This document shows positions 63,917-64,000 of a DNA stretch of 64,000 nucleotides, piece after piece. This DNA comes from Azadirachta indica (Eukaryota; Streptophyta; Magnoliopsida; Sapindales; Meliaceae). The stretch is taken from positions 5,663,182-5,727,181 of the forward strand of contig CM040445.1 in assembly GCA_022749755.1 (NCBI GenBank), written 5' to 3'. How positions within the stretch are numbered: position 1 is the stretch's first letter; each line of letters starts with the position of its first letter. The translations under genes were made by a program, and so were the position numbers. The notes under the pieces are model-generated. The model was not told the DNA's origin. It was given only the letters and a program-made list of their open reading frames with translations, and made no database searches.

Positions 63917-64000
63917 GGAAAGCCCAATTCTTTTCTCCTTCTTCATTCTCCTTCACAAGAGTTTTCTCTGTGTCCTCTCCTATCCTTCTTTTAAATCCCA
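63917..64000 (+). pseudogene. possible partial duplicate of UVH1 exon 1, cut by the window edge
   Basis: The last 80 bases resemble 33000-33083 of UVH1: TCTCCTTCACAAG and TTAAATCCCA correspond to TCTCCTTCACAAG and TCAAATCCCA at matching spacing. Translated, it gives LLLHSPSQ as in UVH1, then goes out of frame to a stop. The start of UVH1 (MVLEFHQHV) has no counterpart upstream. Both stretches are pyrimidine-rich, so chance similarity contributes. Confidence 0.5.

Overview
The window is nuclear DNA from a flowering plant, most likely a woody eudicot. The genes have short exons with GT-AG introns in AT-rich DNA, the families are plant-specific (SnRK2 kinase, germin-like protein, trihelix factor, ureidoglycine aminohydrolase), and there is a plant L1-type LINE. 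I cannot name the species. Exon boundaries were derived by hand, requiring GT-AG ends and a continuous reading frame.

Left third (1-21.9 kb): the 3' two thirds of an SnRK2 protein kinase gene (+). Next come three related small cysteine-rich lipid-transfer-like genes (+) near 3.5, 4.9 and 14.8 kb. The first is frameshifted. All three place a single intron just before the stop, leaving a 17-nt last exon. Between copies 2 and 3 lies a decayed 4-coumarate:CoA-ligase-like gene (-) that still ends in a peroxisomal SKL signal and carries a 1.1-kb inverted-repeat element in its first intron. A degenerate LINE of about 5.3 kb (-) follows, with recognisable target-site duplications.

Middle (21.9-47.3 kb): two probable inverted-repeat elements; a tandem pair of five-exon genes (+) encoding a membrane-anchored, Cys-rich, cyclophilin-like protein; the XPF/RAD1 (UVH1) repair endonuclease gene in nine exons (+); a germin-like gene (-) with a truncated, broken duplicate beside it; a trihelix (SIP1-type) transcription factor (+); and a five-exon cationic amino acid transporter (-).

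Right third (47.3-64 kb): about 9 kb in which I see no gene, then the complete 13-exon ureidoglycine aminohydrolase gene (-), which acts in ureide (purine) catabolism. Its 5' flank holds a 72-bp tandem duplication. The last 2 kb is AT-rich, with another inverted-repeat element, a diverged 182-bp tandem repeat and, at the edge, a stretch resembling UVH1 exon 1.

The genes do not form an operon or an obvious pathway cluster. The dominant theme is local duplication (lipid-transfer genes, cyclophilin-like genes, germin-like genes, UVH1 fragment) plus decay and non-autonomous element insertion. No clearly novel system is present. The best leads are the Cys-rich cyclophilin-like pair, the long inverted-repeat elements, and a small spliced 43-codon reading frame at 6.1-6.4 kb.
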